From the NCBI RefSeq assembly GCF_009811315.1, contig NZ_BLID01000007.1, positions 1 through 64,000 on the forward strand: 64,000 nt of DNA, written 5' to 3'. The stretch is from Vibrio atypicus. GTDB lineage: Bacteria; Pseudomonadota; Gammaproteobacteria; Enterobacterales; Vibrionaceae. Every line of letters begins with the position of its first letter. The first letter of the stretch is position 1. Shown one piece after another: positions 1 to 9,257 of this stretch. The notes under the pieces are model-generated. The model saw nothing but the letters and a program-made list of their open reading frames with translations. It had not been told where the DNA came from and did no database searches. The position numbers were made by a program, and so were the translations under genes.

Positions 1-97
1 AAAGGGTTGTTCGAGACTAGAACGTTGATAGGCAGGGTGTGTAAGTGCTGTGAGGCATTGAGCTAACCTGTACTAATTGCCCGTGAGGCTTAACCAT
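1..97 (+). rRNA. 23S ribosomal RNA, 3' end (partial)
   Basis: The first bases match the conserved 3' terminus of bacterial 23S rRNA, including the GTTGATAGGC...GTGTGTAAG stretch, GAGCTAACC and the final GTGAGGCTTAACC. The gene enters from the left edge, so only its last ~97 nt are present. The exact end is inferred from the E. coli 23S end and could differ by a few bases. It is followed by 5S rRNA and tRNA-Asp, so this is the distal end of an rRNA operon read rightward. Confidence 0.95.
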
Positions 98-187
98 ACA
101 ACACCCAAAGGGTTTTGATGGACTCAATACAAGAATTAACTTGATTGTGTTATAGAGAACGCAAACAGCTTTCCGAATTAAAGAATT

Positions 188-307
188 TGCTTGGCGACCA
201 TAGCGATTTGGACCCACCTGACTTCCATGCCGAACTCAGAAGTGAAACGAATTAGCGCCGATGGTAGTGTGGGGCTTCCCCATGTGAGAGTAGGACATCG
301 CCAGGCT
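188..307 (+). rRNA. rrf: 5S ribosomal RNA
   Basis: A ~120-nt segment begins TGCTTGGCGACC and ends CATCGCCAGGC, which pair to close the molecule. It contains the hallmark CCATGCCGAACTCAGAAGTG and GCGCCGATGGTAGTGTGGGG blocks. It lies ~90 nt after the 23S end, as in standard rRNA operons. Boundaries are set by pairing of the two ends and may be off by one or two bases. Confidence 0.96.
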
Positions 308-338
308 TTAAATTTAGACTTCAATGTCTGACCAGTGC

Positions 339-415
339 GGAGCGGTAGTTCAGTTGGTTAGAATACCGGCCTGTCACGCCGGGGGTCGCGGGTTCGAGTC
401 CCGTCCGCTCCGCCA
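339..415 (+). tRNA. tRNA-Asp (GTC)
   Basis: A 77-nt cloverleaf with acceptor stem GGAGCGG/CCGCTCC, T-loop GGTTCGAGTCC and encoded CCA. The anticodon loop CTGTCAC reads GTC, decoding Asp. It sits 31 nt after 5S and just before a terminator, so it is co-transcribed as the distal tRNA of the rRNA operon, a common gammaproteobacterial arrangement. Confidence 0.97.
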
Positions 416-424
416 TTTATTCAG

Positions 425-456
425 AAAAAGCCCTAGCAGAAATGCTAGGGCTTTTT
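425..456 (+). terminator. rRNA operon terminator
   Basis: A perfect inverted repeat AAAAAGCCCTAGCA / TGCTAGGGCTTTTT with a 4-nt loop is followed by a T-rich tail. It lies 10 nt after the tRNA-Asp CCA end and closes the rRNA operon. Confidence 0.92.
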
Positions 457-613
457 CGTTTCTGAAATTCACTGAACTCGTCTTTCTAATATTGGTAATC
501 TTCCATACTACCTTTCTTCTTTTTCCATTTAACGACATTGTCTAGATTGCTCCTTTAAGCTTGAATGCTCGCCAAAAACAACTAACTTTAGTTTATAGGT
601 ATTGGAGGGTGAT

Positions 614-1741
614 ATGAAAACAGAACAAGTCGTCTGGGATGGTATGGAACGAGATAAAATCACTCACCTTGCCGAAATGGATGGACGTGACTCTTTGGTG
701 ATAATATTTGGTCGATTAACCGAACAAGCTGTTCCTTTACTTAAAGAATTCCTCCCTAAATCACATATCATTGGTTGTACAACTGCTGGAGAAATTTCTA
801 ATGAAGGAGTCTCTGATGGTTTACTTATTGTAACCGTAATTCAGTTTGAACAAACATCAATAAAGAAGAGCGCTCGCTATCTCTCTGATTATCAGGGCGC
901 GTGTAAAGCGCTTGGTGTTGCATTAGCCACAGATCTACTATCACCCGAATTGAGGCACGTTTTTGTCTTGAGTGATGGCCTCCAGGTAGATGGCACATAT
1001 TTAGTTGAAGGTTTCCGAAATGTGTTACCTGAGAATGTAAAAGTTACCGGCGGCTTAGCTGGTGATTGTGTTAACTTTCAAAAAACGGAAATCTATACAG
1101 ATAATGTTCAGACCTCAGGGCTTGTTGTGGCTATTGGGTTATATGGTGATGCTTTACAAGTAAGTTATGGATCTCGAGGTGGGTGGTGTTCATTTGGTAT
1201 TGAGCGCAAAGTAACTCACTCTGAAGGAAATGTATTGTATGAGCTAGATGATGAGAGCGCACTCGAAATCTATCGTAGTTATTTGGGAGAGTTAACGAAA
1301 GAGCTCCCCTCAAGTGGTTTGCGCTTTCCTTTAGAAATCTCTGATCCTAATAGAGGTACAAAGTTAGTAAGGACACTACTAGCTACAGATGATGAAAAAG
1401 GGTCAATTTCGTTCGCAGGGAATATTCCCGATGGAGTCACCGCAAAATTGATGAGAGCGAATGTTGATTCCCTTATCGATGGCGCTCAAGACGCAGCAAA
1501 GGTCTGTAGGGACTTTATCGACGATTCTCCGCAAATAGCTATTTTAATTAGCTGTGTTGGACGTAAGTTACTTTTAAAGCAACTTGCTGACGATGAGGTT
1601 GATGCTGTGAGAGAAGAGCTTGGCCCAGATACCTTACTCTGTGGATTTTATTCGTACGGAGAAATCGCTCCTTATGATAACCAGCATGATTCTGAATTAC
1701 ATAACCAAACGATGACTATAACCGCTTTCTCGGAAAAATAG
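614..1741 (+). CDS. FIST-domain sensory protein (possible NosP-type)
   Basis: A 375-residue soluble protein made of FIST_N (about residues 28-215) and FIST_C (about 225-360). The FIST_N motif GCTTAGEI is at 54-61 and the FIST_C motif GFYSYGEIAP at 344-353. FIST domains are cytoplasmic ligand-sensing modules; some members (NosP) bind haem and sense nitric oxide and are encoded beside histidine kinases or diguanylate cyclases. I chose ATG 614 because GGAGGG lies just upstream at 604-609; an in-frame TTG at 602 is possible but lacks a site. The stop is 1 nt before the downstream PAS-GGDEF gene, so the two form an operon and probably a sensor-output pair. Haem or NO binding is inference. Confidence 0.85.
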   Translation: MKTEQVVWDGMERDKITHLAEMDGRDSLVIIFGRLTEQAVPLLKEFLPKSHIIGCTTAGEISNEGVSDGLLIVTVIQFEQTSIKKSARYLSDYQGACKALGVALATDLLSPELRHVFVLSDGLQVDGTYLVEGFRNVLPENVKVTGGLAGDCVNFQKTEIYTDNVQTSGLVVAIGLYGDALQVSYGSRGGWCSFGIERKVTHSEGNVLYELDDESALEIYRSYLGELTKELPSSGLRFPLEISDPNRGTKLVRTLLATDDEKGSISFAGNIPDGVTAKLMRANVDSLIDGAQDAAKVCRDFIDDSPQIAILISCVGRKLLLKQLADDEVDAVREELGPDTLLCGFYSYGEIAPYDNQHDSELHNQTMTITAFSEK

Positions 1742-1742
1742 T

Positions 1743-3167
1743 ATGCATCGATTACTTCAACGACAAACGAAGCGTCTCTTTCCCGATGGCGTTCCTGATG
1801 TTGAAGGACTAAACGACTTCCTTGAACTTGTCGATTCTGGATACCAAAATTTCGAAGAGCAGTTGATGATTACCGAACGCTCTTTAGACATTAGCTGTAA
1901 TGAATTAACGCAGCGTAATAATACCCTGAATTTAATCCTTGATGCTCTACCTGATATGAGCCTTTGGATTGATAGTAAAGAAGTTGTCAAAGACATCCGA
2001 AGTGGAAACTTTGAACCGCCTTTACTCACATCAGAGTCCAACTTCATCAAGATTTCAGATTTGGAGTTAGTAAAACAATCTCCGGAACTGAAGCAGTTTA
2101 TTGAAGGGTATCAGCAAGGAAGTAATAAGACTGCTGATCTCAATATTAACTATGATGGCGTGCAATACATAATGCGCGTAAAACTTACAAATATAAGTAA
2201 AAATAGCTGGTTACTTGTTTTTAGAGATATCTATTTACGAAAAAAACTTGAAGAGTTACAAAAGCAGCAAGTTGAACACTCAAAGCGCGCAGCAATGCAG
2301 CTTCAAGAACTAGTTAATGCTGCTCCTATTGGGATTATTATTTGTAGTCCACAACTAGAAATCATTATGGTTAATGAGTTTAGCAGTCAACTTTTGAATC
2401 GCTCAAAGAAAGAAGTTGTTCATCGGAACCCAATTGAATTTATTGCGTCACAAAGCCACAGCGTCTTTAAATCACGTTTAAATCGCGCTTTGGATTGTGG
2501 TGAAGGTTTTACTGTTACCCCTTGTGATCTAATGCTACTACTACCTGATGGACGTTTTCGCCAGGTAGAGTTTTCTTTCAGTAAGCTTTATTTTGAACAG
2601 CAACAACTTATTATCATGTCGATCACCGATATTGAAGAGCGAAAAAGTTTAGAGAGTAAGCTTCGTACGCTTGCCGCGACAGATGCGTTAACTGGAGCAT
2701 TTAATCGCCGTAGTTTTCAACAACAGACTGAACGTGCAATTAACACATGTAGAAGATGGAAAGCTCCGTTAACCGTCATCCTTTTTGATATCGACCATTT
2801 TAAGCAGGTAAATGATCAGTTCGGTCACGCCGCTGGAGACGAAGTTTTGATCGCTTTGGTTCGGCACATCCAGCAGTCAACTCGTGATATGGATATACTA
2901 GGGCGCTTGGGTGGGGAAGAGTTTGGCTTAATTCTTCCGAATACGACCAGTGAGATTGGTTACGATACGGCACAAAGGTTGCGAAGGGAGATCGAGAATA
3001 TCGAAATCAGTTATGAAGACAACGAATTAAAAATTACAGTAAGTATTGGCATGACAACGTTAGCCTACACTGAGCTTTCAACTCCAATAGATGAAGTACT
3101 GAACCGTGTTGATGGGTATTTATATCTTGCTAAAGATAGCGGGAGAAACTGTGTAGTGCAGAAATGA
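1743..3167 (+). CDS. PAS-GGDEF diguanylate cyclase
   Basis: A 474-residue protein with an unassigned N-terminal region (1-160), a predicted coiled-coil, one PAS domain (about 185-305) and a GGDEF domain (about 310-470). The active-site motif GGEEF is at 390-394. A product-inhibition I-site RDMD lies five residues upstream, so it should synthesise cyclic di-GMP and be feedback controlled. No transmembrane segment is visible, suggesting a cytoplasmic enzyme. It starts 1 nt after the FIST gene stop; the FIST protein is the likely regulator, with the PAS domain as a second input. Substrate of the sensory part is unknown. Confidence 0.9.
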   Translation: MHRLLQRQTKRLFPDGVPDVEGLNDFLELVDSGYQNFEEQLMITERSLDISCNELTQRNNTLNLILDALPDMSLWIDSKEVVKDIRSGNFEPPLLTSESNFIKISDLELVKQSPELKQFIEGYQQGSNKTADLNINYDGVQYIMRVKLTNISKNSWLLVFRDIYLRKKLEELQKQQVEHSKRAAMQLQELVNAAPIGIIICSPQLEIIMVNEFSSQLLNRSKKEVVHRNPIEFIASQSHSVFKSRLNRALDCGEGFTVTPCDLMLLLPDGRFRQVEFSFSKLYFEQQQLIIMSITDIEERKSLESKLRTLAATDALTGAFNRRSFQQQTERAINTCRRWKAPLTVILFDIDHFKQVNDQFGHAAGDEVLIALVRHIQQSTRDMDILGRLGGEEFGLILPNTTSEIGYDTAQRLRREIENIEISYEDNELKITVSIGMTTLAYTELSTPIDEVLNRVDGYLYLAKDSGRNCVVQK

Positions 3168-3289
3168 AATGTACCTAACAACTATCAATCCTAACGATTA
3201 CTTATCGTGTTTGTACTTGGGCTCTGACAGAGATACAACAGACAAAACTTACCACCATTATGGTTGAGTGTAGCCTGCAAGGATCTAGC

Positions 3290-3973
3290 ATGTTGGACGC
3301 AATTTTTTCGGTACTGATGGCGTTATGGAATCAAGACTTTTCTGTACTGCAAAACCCTCAAAGTGCCGTATTAATCTACGCAGTCGTTGGAGCTCTAATC
3401 TTTCTTGAAAGTGGCTTTATCCCCGCGGCTCCTTTCCCCTGTGATAGTGTTGTTGTGTTATCAGGTACTTTGGCAGCCGTGGGAGTGTTGGACCCAATTA
3501 TTGTACTACTGGTCATTATTATATGTGCAGCTTGTGGTACTTGGGCAGGATACCTGCAAGGAAAGTGGCTTAACAGATTACCGAAAGTGCAAGGGTGGGT
3601 GAACGCGGTTCCGAGTAATAGATTAGCGCAGGTCGATATTTTATTAGGTAAGCATGGGCTCGTAGCATTATTCAGTGCTCGCTTTATTCCAGTCGTTCGC
3701 TCGTTATTGCCGCTGATGATGGGGATGAGAGCAAATAAAATCAGCAAGTTCCATTATTTCTCTTGGCTAAGCGCGATTTTATGGACACTACTTTTATGTT
3801 CATTTGGTATGTTACTTCCTTTATTGCCGGAACAAGTAAGTAAGTATGTCACTATTGGTTTAATGGCAGCTCCTATGATCACCTTAGCTGTTGCGATTTC
3901 TAGTTTTATCTTTATTAAAGTGCGTAAATCATTGCACAAAACTAATCACAAAGTTGAAGCGCTAGATAAGTAG
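3290..3973 (+). CDS. DedA family membrane protein
   Basis: A 227-residue integral membrane protein with several hydrophobic helices. It carries DedA/SNARE-associated hallmarks: an ESGFIPAAPFP segment near the first helix pair and FSARFIPVVRSLLP, the conserved F-R-P-R re-entrant motif. DedA proteins act in the inner membrane in lipid carrier flipping and membrane homeostasis. ATG 3290 is preferred because AAGGA (3279-3283) precedes it at 6 nt spacing; an in-frame ATG at 3260 has no such site. A terminator follows, so it appears monocistronic. Which DedA paralogue it is cannot be told from sequence reading alone. Confidence 0.88.
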   Translation: MLDAIFSVLMALWNQDFSVLQNPQSAVLIYAVVGALIFLESGFIPAAPFPCDSVVVLSGTLAAVGVLDPIIVLLVIIICAACGTWAGYLQGKWLNRLPKVQGWVNAVPSNRLAQVDILLGKHGLVALFSARFIPVVRSLLPLMMGMRANKISKFHYFSWLSAILWTLLLCSFGMLLPLLPEQVSKYVTIGLMAAPMITLAVAISSFIFIKVRKSLHKTNHKVEALDK

Positions 3974-3994
3974 ACATTACGAATATTGGTGGAC

Positions 3995-4025
3995 AAAAAA
4001 AGCAGCGAGTTTGCTGCTTTTTTAT
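3995..4025. terminator. bidirectional terminator between dedA and antiporter genes
   Basis: AGCAGC-gagttt-GCTGCT hairpin flanked by an A7 run on the left and a T7 run on the right. This suits termination of both converging genes. The right arm overlaps the 3' end of the antiporter gene. Confidence 0.85.
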
Positions 4026-5341
4026 TAACTGTTTATTTGTTCTTGTTCGCTGTTCTGCGTTTTTTCCATTTCTTTTTGGGCAAGCTTAGCTTTTTCTATC
4101 ATGGGGGTGATTGTCGCCCCTTGAATCAGTATTGAAAAAACGACAACAGAGTAAGTCATGACGAGAATGATCTCTTTCACATCGATAAGCTTGTCTTGAA
4201 TAACCCAAATACCGGAAGGAATAGAAAGCGCCATTGCCAATGCTAAGCCGCCGCGCAGTCCACCCCAGGTGAGTATTCTAACTGACCAAGGGTTGTATTT
4301 ACGATACCGCTTAAAGCCAATGTAGGATAACAATACACTGAGGTAACGCGCTGATAGAACCAATGGAATAGAGAAAGCCATCAAAATCCAGTCTTCTTCA
4401 TGGAATTCAAACAGTAGCATCGACATACCGATAAGTAGAAATAGCACGCCATTAAGGAATTCATCGACGAGTTCCCAGAAATGATCTAGGTGATCTTCAC
4501 TCTCTTTAGAGAAGCCGATGAAGCGAGTCCAGTTACCGATCATGATACCTGATACCACCATCGCCAGTGGGCCTGATACGTGCAAAACCTCCGCGAATGC
4601 GTACCCAGCGGTCGGAATACCTATCGTAAGAAGTAATTCCATTGAGTGATCGTCAGTTGCACTGATTAGGTAATGGAAAACAAGACCTAATACAAAACCG
4701 TAAGCAATGCCTCCAATAGCTTCCTGAATAAACAGCTGCGTTACACTGCCTACGGTTGGAGCTTCGGTGCCAAATGCAATGGTATAAATAGTGACAAAGA
4801 TGACAAGACCAAAGCCATCGTTGAATAGAGATTCCCCCTCAATTTGAGTAGAAATTCGCTTTGGTGCGTCGAGTTTTTTGACAATAGCTAAGACGGCAAT
4901 AGGGTCGGTTGGTGAAATTAAAGCTCCGAATAACAAACAGTAAACTAGCTCAAAGTGGATACCAATCAGTTGGCAGAATCCATAGAGAGCGAAGCCGATG
5001 AAAAATGTTGAGAAGAGTGTCGCCCCTAGAGCCAGAACGGTAATCTCCCACTTCTGATCTTTCAGGTTAGGTAGTTTGATGCCCAAACCGCCTGCAAACA
5101 ATAGAAAGCCTAAGATACCCTTTAGCAAAAAATCTTCGAAGTTAATGCTCGACATTGTCTTCGAAGCAATTTCTGTTAGTTGGAACCAATCATTTTGACC
5201 CGCGATCAGGATAAGCAGAGACAGGATCATTGAACCTGCTGTAATCGCTATGGTGGTTTGCATTTTACCTATCTTGCTGTTTATAAAAGCAATCATCATT
5301 GCTGCTGCAGATAAAAAGCAGAGGGTGTAGTAGACCGACAT
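4025..5341 (-). CDS. CPA1-type cation:proton antiporter
   Basis: A 438-residue polytopic membrane protein of the monovalent cation:proton antiporter-1 (NhaP/CPA1) family. About 12 hydrophobic helices precede a short charged C-terminal tail. The family motifs FGALISPTDPIAVL and EGESLFNDGFGLV are present; the Asp residues in them are the ion-binding carboxylates. It exchanges Na+ or K+ for H+ across the inner membrane. I chose ATG 5341 (MSVYYTLCF), where helix 1 begins and a GGGG element lies upstream. A longer frame reaches 5419 but its extra residues are basic and unlike the family start. Ion selectivity cannot be assigned. Confidence 0.88.
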   Translation of the reverse strand: MSVYYTLCFLSAAAMMIAFINSKIGKMQTTIAITAGSMILSLLILIAGQNDWFQLTEIASKTMSSINFEDFLLKGILGFLLFAGGLGIKLPNLKDQKWEITVLALGATLFSTFFIGFALYGFCQLIGIHFELVYCLLFGALISPTDPIAVLAIVKKLDAPKRISTQIEGESLFNDGFGLVIFVTIYTIAFGTEAPTVGSVTQLFIQEAIGGIAYGFVLGLVFHYLISATDDHSMELLLTIGIPTAGYAFAEVLHVSGPLAMVVSGIMIGNWTRFIGFSKESEDHLDHFWELVDEFLNGVLFLLIGMSMLLFEFHEEDWILMAFSIPLVLSARYLSVLLSYIGFKRYRKYNPWSVRILTWGGLRGGLALAMALSIPSGIWVIQDKLIDVKEIILVMTYSVVVFSILIQGATITPMIEKAKLAQKEMEKTQNSEQEQINS

Positions 5342-5445
5342 GAGAACCCCAGTATGTAACAAATTGTGAATGAGGATTTTGTTCCTAGCTTGCTTAAATA
5401 GCAAACACTTTTTTGTCATGGGAAGGTGATGAATTTTGTTGTTTT

Positions 5446-5461
5446 AGACGTCTAGACTCCT
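5446..5461. promoter_or_regulatory. MetJ operator (tandem met-boxes) of metH
   Basis: A perfect 8-bp met-box AGACGTCT (5446-5453) is followed directly by AGACTCCT (5454-5461), which matches five of eight positions. MetJ-SAM dimers bind two or more adjacent met-boxes. It lies 50 nt upstream of the metH start, where repression would be expected. Confidence 0.75.
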
Positions 5462-5511
5462 TTAATAACTGTGATAGGATGGAGAGATAATTAAAGGAAT
5501 GAGGCTGTACT

Positions 5512-8500
5512 GTGGGAAGTAATGTAAGGCAACAGATTGAAGCTCAATTAAAGCAACGTATCTTATTGATTGATGGTGGCATGGGCACCATGATTCAAGA
5601 TTACAAATTGGAAGAGCAAGACTATCGTGGTGAGCGATTTGCTGATTGGCACTGCGATCTGAAAGGCAATAATGACCTTTTAGTTCTTACACAGCCAGCA
5701 TTAATAAAGGACATCCACTCTGCTTACCTAGAGGCGGGTGCTGATATTCTTGAAACCAATACCTTTAATGCTACTACCATAGCAATGGCTGACTATGACA
5801 TGGAAAGCCTAAGCGAAGAAATTAACTTTGCTGCAGCTAAACTCGCACGTGAGGCGGCAGATGAGTGGACTGCGAAAACACCTGAAAAGCCAAGATACGT
5901 AGCAGGTGTTCTAGGCCCAACGAACCGCACTTGTTCTATTTCTCCTGATGTGAATGATCCGGGCTATCGAAATGTTAGCTTTGATGAGTTAGTGGAAGCT
6001 TATTCTGAGTCCACTCATGCTTTGATCAAAGGTGGTTCAGACTTAATTCTCATCGAAACAATTTTTGATACCCTAAATGCGAAAGCCTGTGCGTTTGCTG
6101 TCGATACTGTATTTGAAGAGCTCGGCTACTCGTTGCCCGTGATGATCTCAGGAACGATCACGGATGCTTCAGGGCGTACGCTTTCAGGTCAAACCACAGA
6201 AGCCTTCTATAATTCACTGCGTCACGTTAATCCAATCTCTTTCGGCCTAAACTGTGCTCTAGGCCCAGATGAGCTTCGTCCATATGTGGAAGAGTTATCG
6301 CGTATTTCTGAATCGTTTGTTTCTACCCACCCAAATGCTGGCCTACCAAATGCGTTTGGTGAATACGACCTCTCTCCTGAAGATATGGCTGAGCATGTTA
6401 AAGAGTGGGCTGAAAGTGGATTTTTAAACCTAATTGGTGGCTGTTGTGGTACGACGCCAGAGCATATTCGCCACATGGCTGAAGCCGTTGAAGGAGTTAC
6501 CCCTCGTGCTTTACCTGAATTGACGGTTGCTTGTCGTTTGTCGGGTTTAGAGCCACTGACGATTGAAAAGGAAAGCCTATTCATTAACGTCGGTGAGCGT
6601 ACCAATGTAACAGGCTCAGCGCGTTTTAAGCGTTTAATTAAGGAAGAGTTATACGATGAGGCGTTAGACGTCGCTCGTCAGCAAGTTGAAAACGGTGCTC
6701 AGATCATTGATATCAACATGGATGAAGGGATGCTAGATGCAGAAGCCTGCATGGTTCGCTTCCTGAATCTTTGTGCATCTGAACCTGAAATTTCGAAAGT
6801 ACCAATTATGGTCGACTCTTCGAAGTGGGAGGTTATTGAAGCTGGCTTGAAGTGTATTCAAGGTAAAGGCATCGTGAACTCTATCTCGCTAAAAGAAGGC
6901 AAAGAGAAGTTCGTTGAGCAAGCCAAGCTGATTCGTCGCTATGGCGCCGCTGTAATTGTGATGGCCTTTGATGAAGTTGGGCAGGCAGAAACTCGTGAGC
7001 GTAAGCTACAAATTTGTACCAATGCCTACAATATCTTGGTTGACGAAGTGGGCTTCCCACCAGAAGACGTTATTTTTGACCCAAATATCTTTGCGGTAGC
7101 GACAGGTATTGAAGAGCACAACAACTACGCGGTAGATTTCATTGAAGCCGTTGCTGATATTAAACGCGATTTGCCTCATGCAATGATCTCTGGTGGTGTT
7201 TCCAACGTTTCTTTCTCTTTCCGTGGTAATAATTATGTTCGTGAAGCGATTCACGCCGTGTTCCTTTACCATTGTTTCAAGAATGGTATGGACATGGGGA
7301 TCGTGAATGCAGGCCAACTGGAGATCTACGACAACGTACCAGAGAAACTCCGAGAGGCGGTGGAAGATGTTGTTCTGAACCGTCGTGATGATGGTACTGA
7401 GCGATTACTTGATATAGCTGCAGAATATGCCAACAAAGGTGTCGGTAAAGAGGAAGACGCTTCGGCGTTAGAGTGGCGTACATGGGCGGTTGAAAAGCGT
7501 CTTGAGCATGCGCTCGTTAAAGGCATCACAGAGTTTATTGTTGAGGACACAGAAGAGGCACGCGTTAATGCTTCAAAGCCTCTAGAGGTGATCGAAGGCC
7601 CTTTGATGGATGGCATGAACGTGGTTGGCGATTTGTTTGGGGAGGGCAAAATGTTCTTACCTCAGGTCGTAAAATCTGCGCGTGTAATGAAACAGGCGGT
7701 TGCTCACCTGGAACCTTATATCAATGCATCGAAGCAAGCTGGATCATCAAATGGCAAAATCTTACTTGCGACCGTAAAAGGCGATGTGCACGATATCGGT
7801 AAGAATATAGTGGGCGTGGTTCTACAATGTAATAACTACGAGATCATTGACCTTGGCGTTATGGTGCCTTGTGAGAAAATCTTAAAAGTTGCGAAAGAAG
7901 AAAATGTCGACATTATCGGTCTATCAGGGTTAATCACCCCATCATTGGATGAGATGGTGCATGTGGCTAAAGAGATGGAGCGTCTGGATTTTGACCTGCC
8001 ATTGTTGATTGGTGGCGCGACGACATCCAAAGCACATACTGCAGTTAAAATTGAACAGAATTACAAGAATCCAGTGGTCTACGTGAATAATGCGTCACGT
8101 GCCGTTGGTGTTTGTACATCACTGTTATCAGATGAATTGCGCCCTGCATTTGTTGAAAAGCTTGATGCTGATTATGTCCGTGTTCGTGATCAACATAATC
8201 GCAAAAAGCCTCGAACCAAACCGGTGACTTTAGAGCAAGCTAGAACGAATAAAGTCGCAATTGATTGGGACAGCTACACTCCACCTGTGCCAGCTAAACC
8301 TGGTGTGCATGTGTTTGACGACTTTGATGTATCAGTTTTGCGTAACTATATCGATTGGACACCTTTCTTTATGACTTGGTCGTTAGTCGGTAAATACCCT
8401 AAGATTTTGGAGCATGAAGAAGTAGGGGAAGAGGCTCAACGACTATTTAAAGATGCAAATGAGCTTCTTGATCGTGTTGAGCAAGAAGGGTTACTCAAAG

Positions 8501-9189
8501 CGCGTGGCATGTGTGGATTATTCCCGGCCGCAAGCGTTGGTGATGATATTGAAGTGTATACCGATGAATCACGCACTGAAGTGGCTAAAGTTCTATGTAA
8601 CCTTCGCCAACAAACAGAGAAACCAAAAGGCTTTAACTACTGTTTGTCAGATTATATTGCTCCTAAAGCATCAGGTAAAAAGGATTGGATTGGCGCTTTC
8701 GCTGTCACTGGTGGAATTGGTGAGCGTGAGTTAGCGGATGAATATAAAGCTGCAGGTGATGATTACAACGCTATCATGATTCAGGCAGTGGCTGATCGTC
8801 TGGCAGAAGCTTTTGCTGAATACCTTCATGAGAAAGTGCGTAAAGAAATTTGGGGATACTCAGCAGACGAGGATCTGTCAAACGATGATTTGATTCGTGA
8901 GAAGTATCAAGGCATTCGACCTGCGCCAGGTTATCCAGCATGTCCTGAGCATACTGAGAAAGGGCCGCTGTGGGAGTTGCTAAATGTGGAAGAGACGATT
9001 GAGATGTCACTGACCTCTAGCTACGCAATGTGGCCCGGTGCTTCGGTGTCTGGTTGGTATTTCTCCCACCCAGATTCTCGCTATTTTGCTATTGCTCAAA
9101 TCCAACAGGACCAAGCAGAGAGTTACGCGGACCGAAAAGGTTGGGATATGCTTGAGGCTGAAAAATGGCTTGGACCAAACCTTAACTAG
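5512..9189 (+). CDS. metH: cobalamin-dependent methionine synthase
   Basis: A 1225-residue enzyme that transfers a methyl group from 5-methyltetrahydrofolate to homocysteine via cobalamin. Modules in order: homocysteine/zinc domain (1-330; zinc ligands Cys248, Cys311, Cys312), pterin-binding domain (about 350-630), cap (about 650-740), B12 domain (about 745-880) with the cobalt-ligating His760 in DVHDIGKN, and the AdoMet reactivation domain (about 900-1220). Length and residue numbering match E. coli MetH shifted by one. The start is GTG 5512, with GAGG (5501-5504) seven bases upstream. Tandem met-boxes upstream indicate MetJ repression. It is monocistronic, ending at a terminator. Confidence 0.98.
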   Translation: MGSNVRQQIEAQLKQRILLIDGGMGTMIQDYKLEEQDYRGERFADWHCDLKGNNDLLVLTQPALIKDIHSAYLEAGADILETNTFNATTIAMADYDMESLSEEINFAAAKLAREAADEWTAKTPEKPRYVAGVLGPTNRTCSISPDVNDPGYRNVSFDELVEAYSESTHALIKGGSDLILIETIFDTLNAKACAFAVDTVFEELGYSLPVMISGTITDASGRTLSGQTTEAFYNSLRHVNPISFGLNCALGPDELRPYVEELSRISESFVSTHPNAGLPNAFGEYDLSPEDMAEHVKEWAESGFLNLIGGCCGTTPEHIRHMAEAVEGVTPRALPELTVACRLSGLEPLTIEKESLFINVGERTNVTGSARFKRLIKEELYDEALDVARQQVENGAQIIDINMDEGMLDAEACMVRFLNLCASEPEISKVPIMVDSSKWEVIEAGLKCIQGKGIVNSISLKEGKEKFVEQAKLIRRYGAAVIVMAFDEVGQAETRERKLQICTNAYNILVDEVGFPPEDVIFDPNIFAVATGIEEHNNYAVDFIEAVADIKRDLPHAMISGGVSNVSFSFRGNNYVREAIHAVFLYHCFKNGMDMGIVNAGQLEIYDNVPEKLREAVEDVVLNRRDDGTERLLDIAAEYANKGVGKEEDASALEWRTWAVEKRLEHALVKGITEFIVEDTEEARVNASKPLEVIEGPLMDGMNVVGDLFGEGKMFLPQVVKSARVMKQAVAHLEPYINASKQAGSSNGKILLATVKGDVHDIGKNIVGVVLQCNNYEIIDLGVMVPCEKILKVAKEENVDIIGLSGLITPSLDEMVHVAKEMERLDFDLPLLIGGATTSKAHTAVKIEQNYKNPVVYVNNASRAVGVCTSLLSDELRPAFVEKLDADYVRVRDQHNRKKPRTKPVTLEQARTNKVAIDWDSYTPPVPAKPGVHVFDDFDVSVLRNYIDWTPFFMTWSLVGKYPKILEHEEVGEEAQRLFKDANELLDRVEQEGLLKARGMCGLFPAASVGDDIEVYTDESRTEVAKVLCNLRQQTEKPKGFNYCLSDYIAPKASGKKDWIGAFAVTGGIGERELADEYKAAGDDYNAIMIQAVADRLAEAFAEYLHEKVRKEIWGYSADEDLSNDDLIREKYQGIRPAPGYPACPEHTEKGPLWELLNVEETIEMSLTSSYAMWPGASVSGWYFSHPDSRYFAIAQIQQDQAESYADRKGWDMLEAEKWLGPNLN

Positions 9190-9194
9190 AAAGC

Positions 9195-9222
9195 AAAAAG
9201 CGCAGTTGATACTGCGCTTTTT
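9195..9222. terminator. bidirectional terminator metH / mgtE
   Basis: Perfect hairpin AAAAAGCGCAGT-tgat-ACTGCGCTTTTT between the converging metH and mgtE genes. A and T runs flank both arms, so it can end transcription in both directions. Confidence 0.93.
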
Positions 9223-9257
9223 ATTGAACGATGATTTAAATCTGATGGGTTGGAAGC

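Noticed and set aside
324..545. 73-codon frame overlapping tRNA-Asp
   Set aside because: Covers the tRNA and the rRNA operon terminator; residues simply translate those RNA features.
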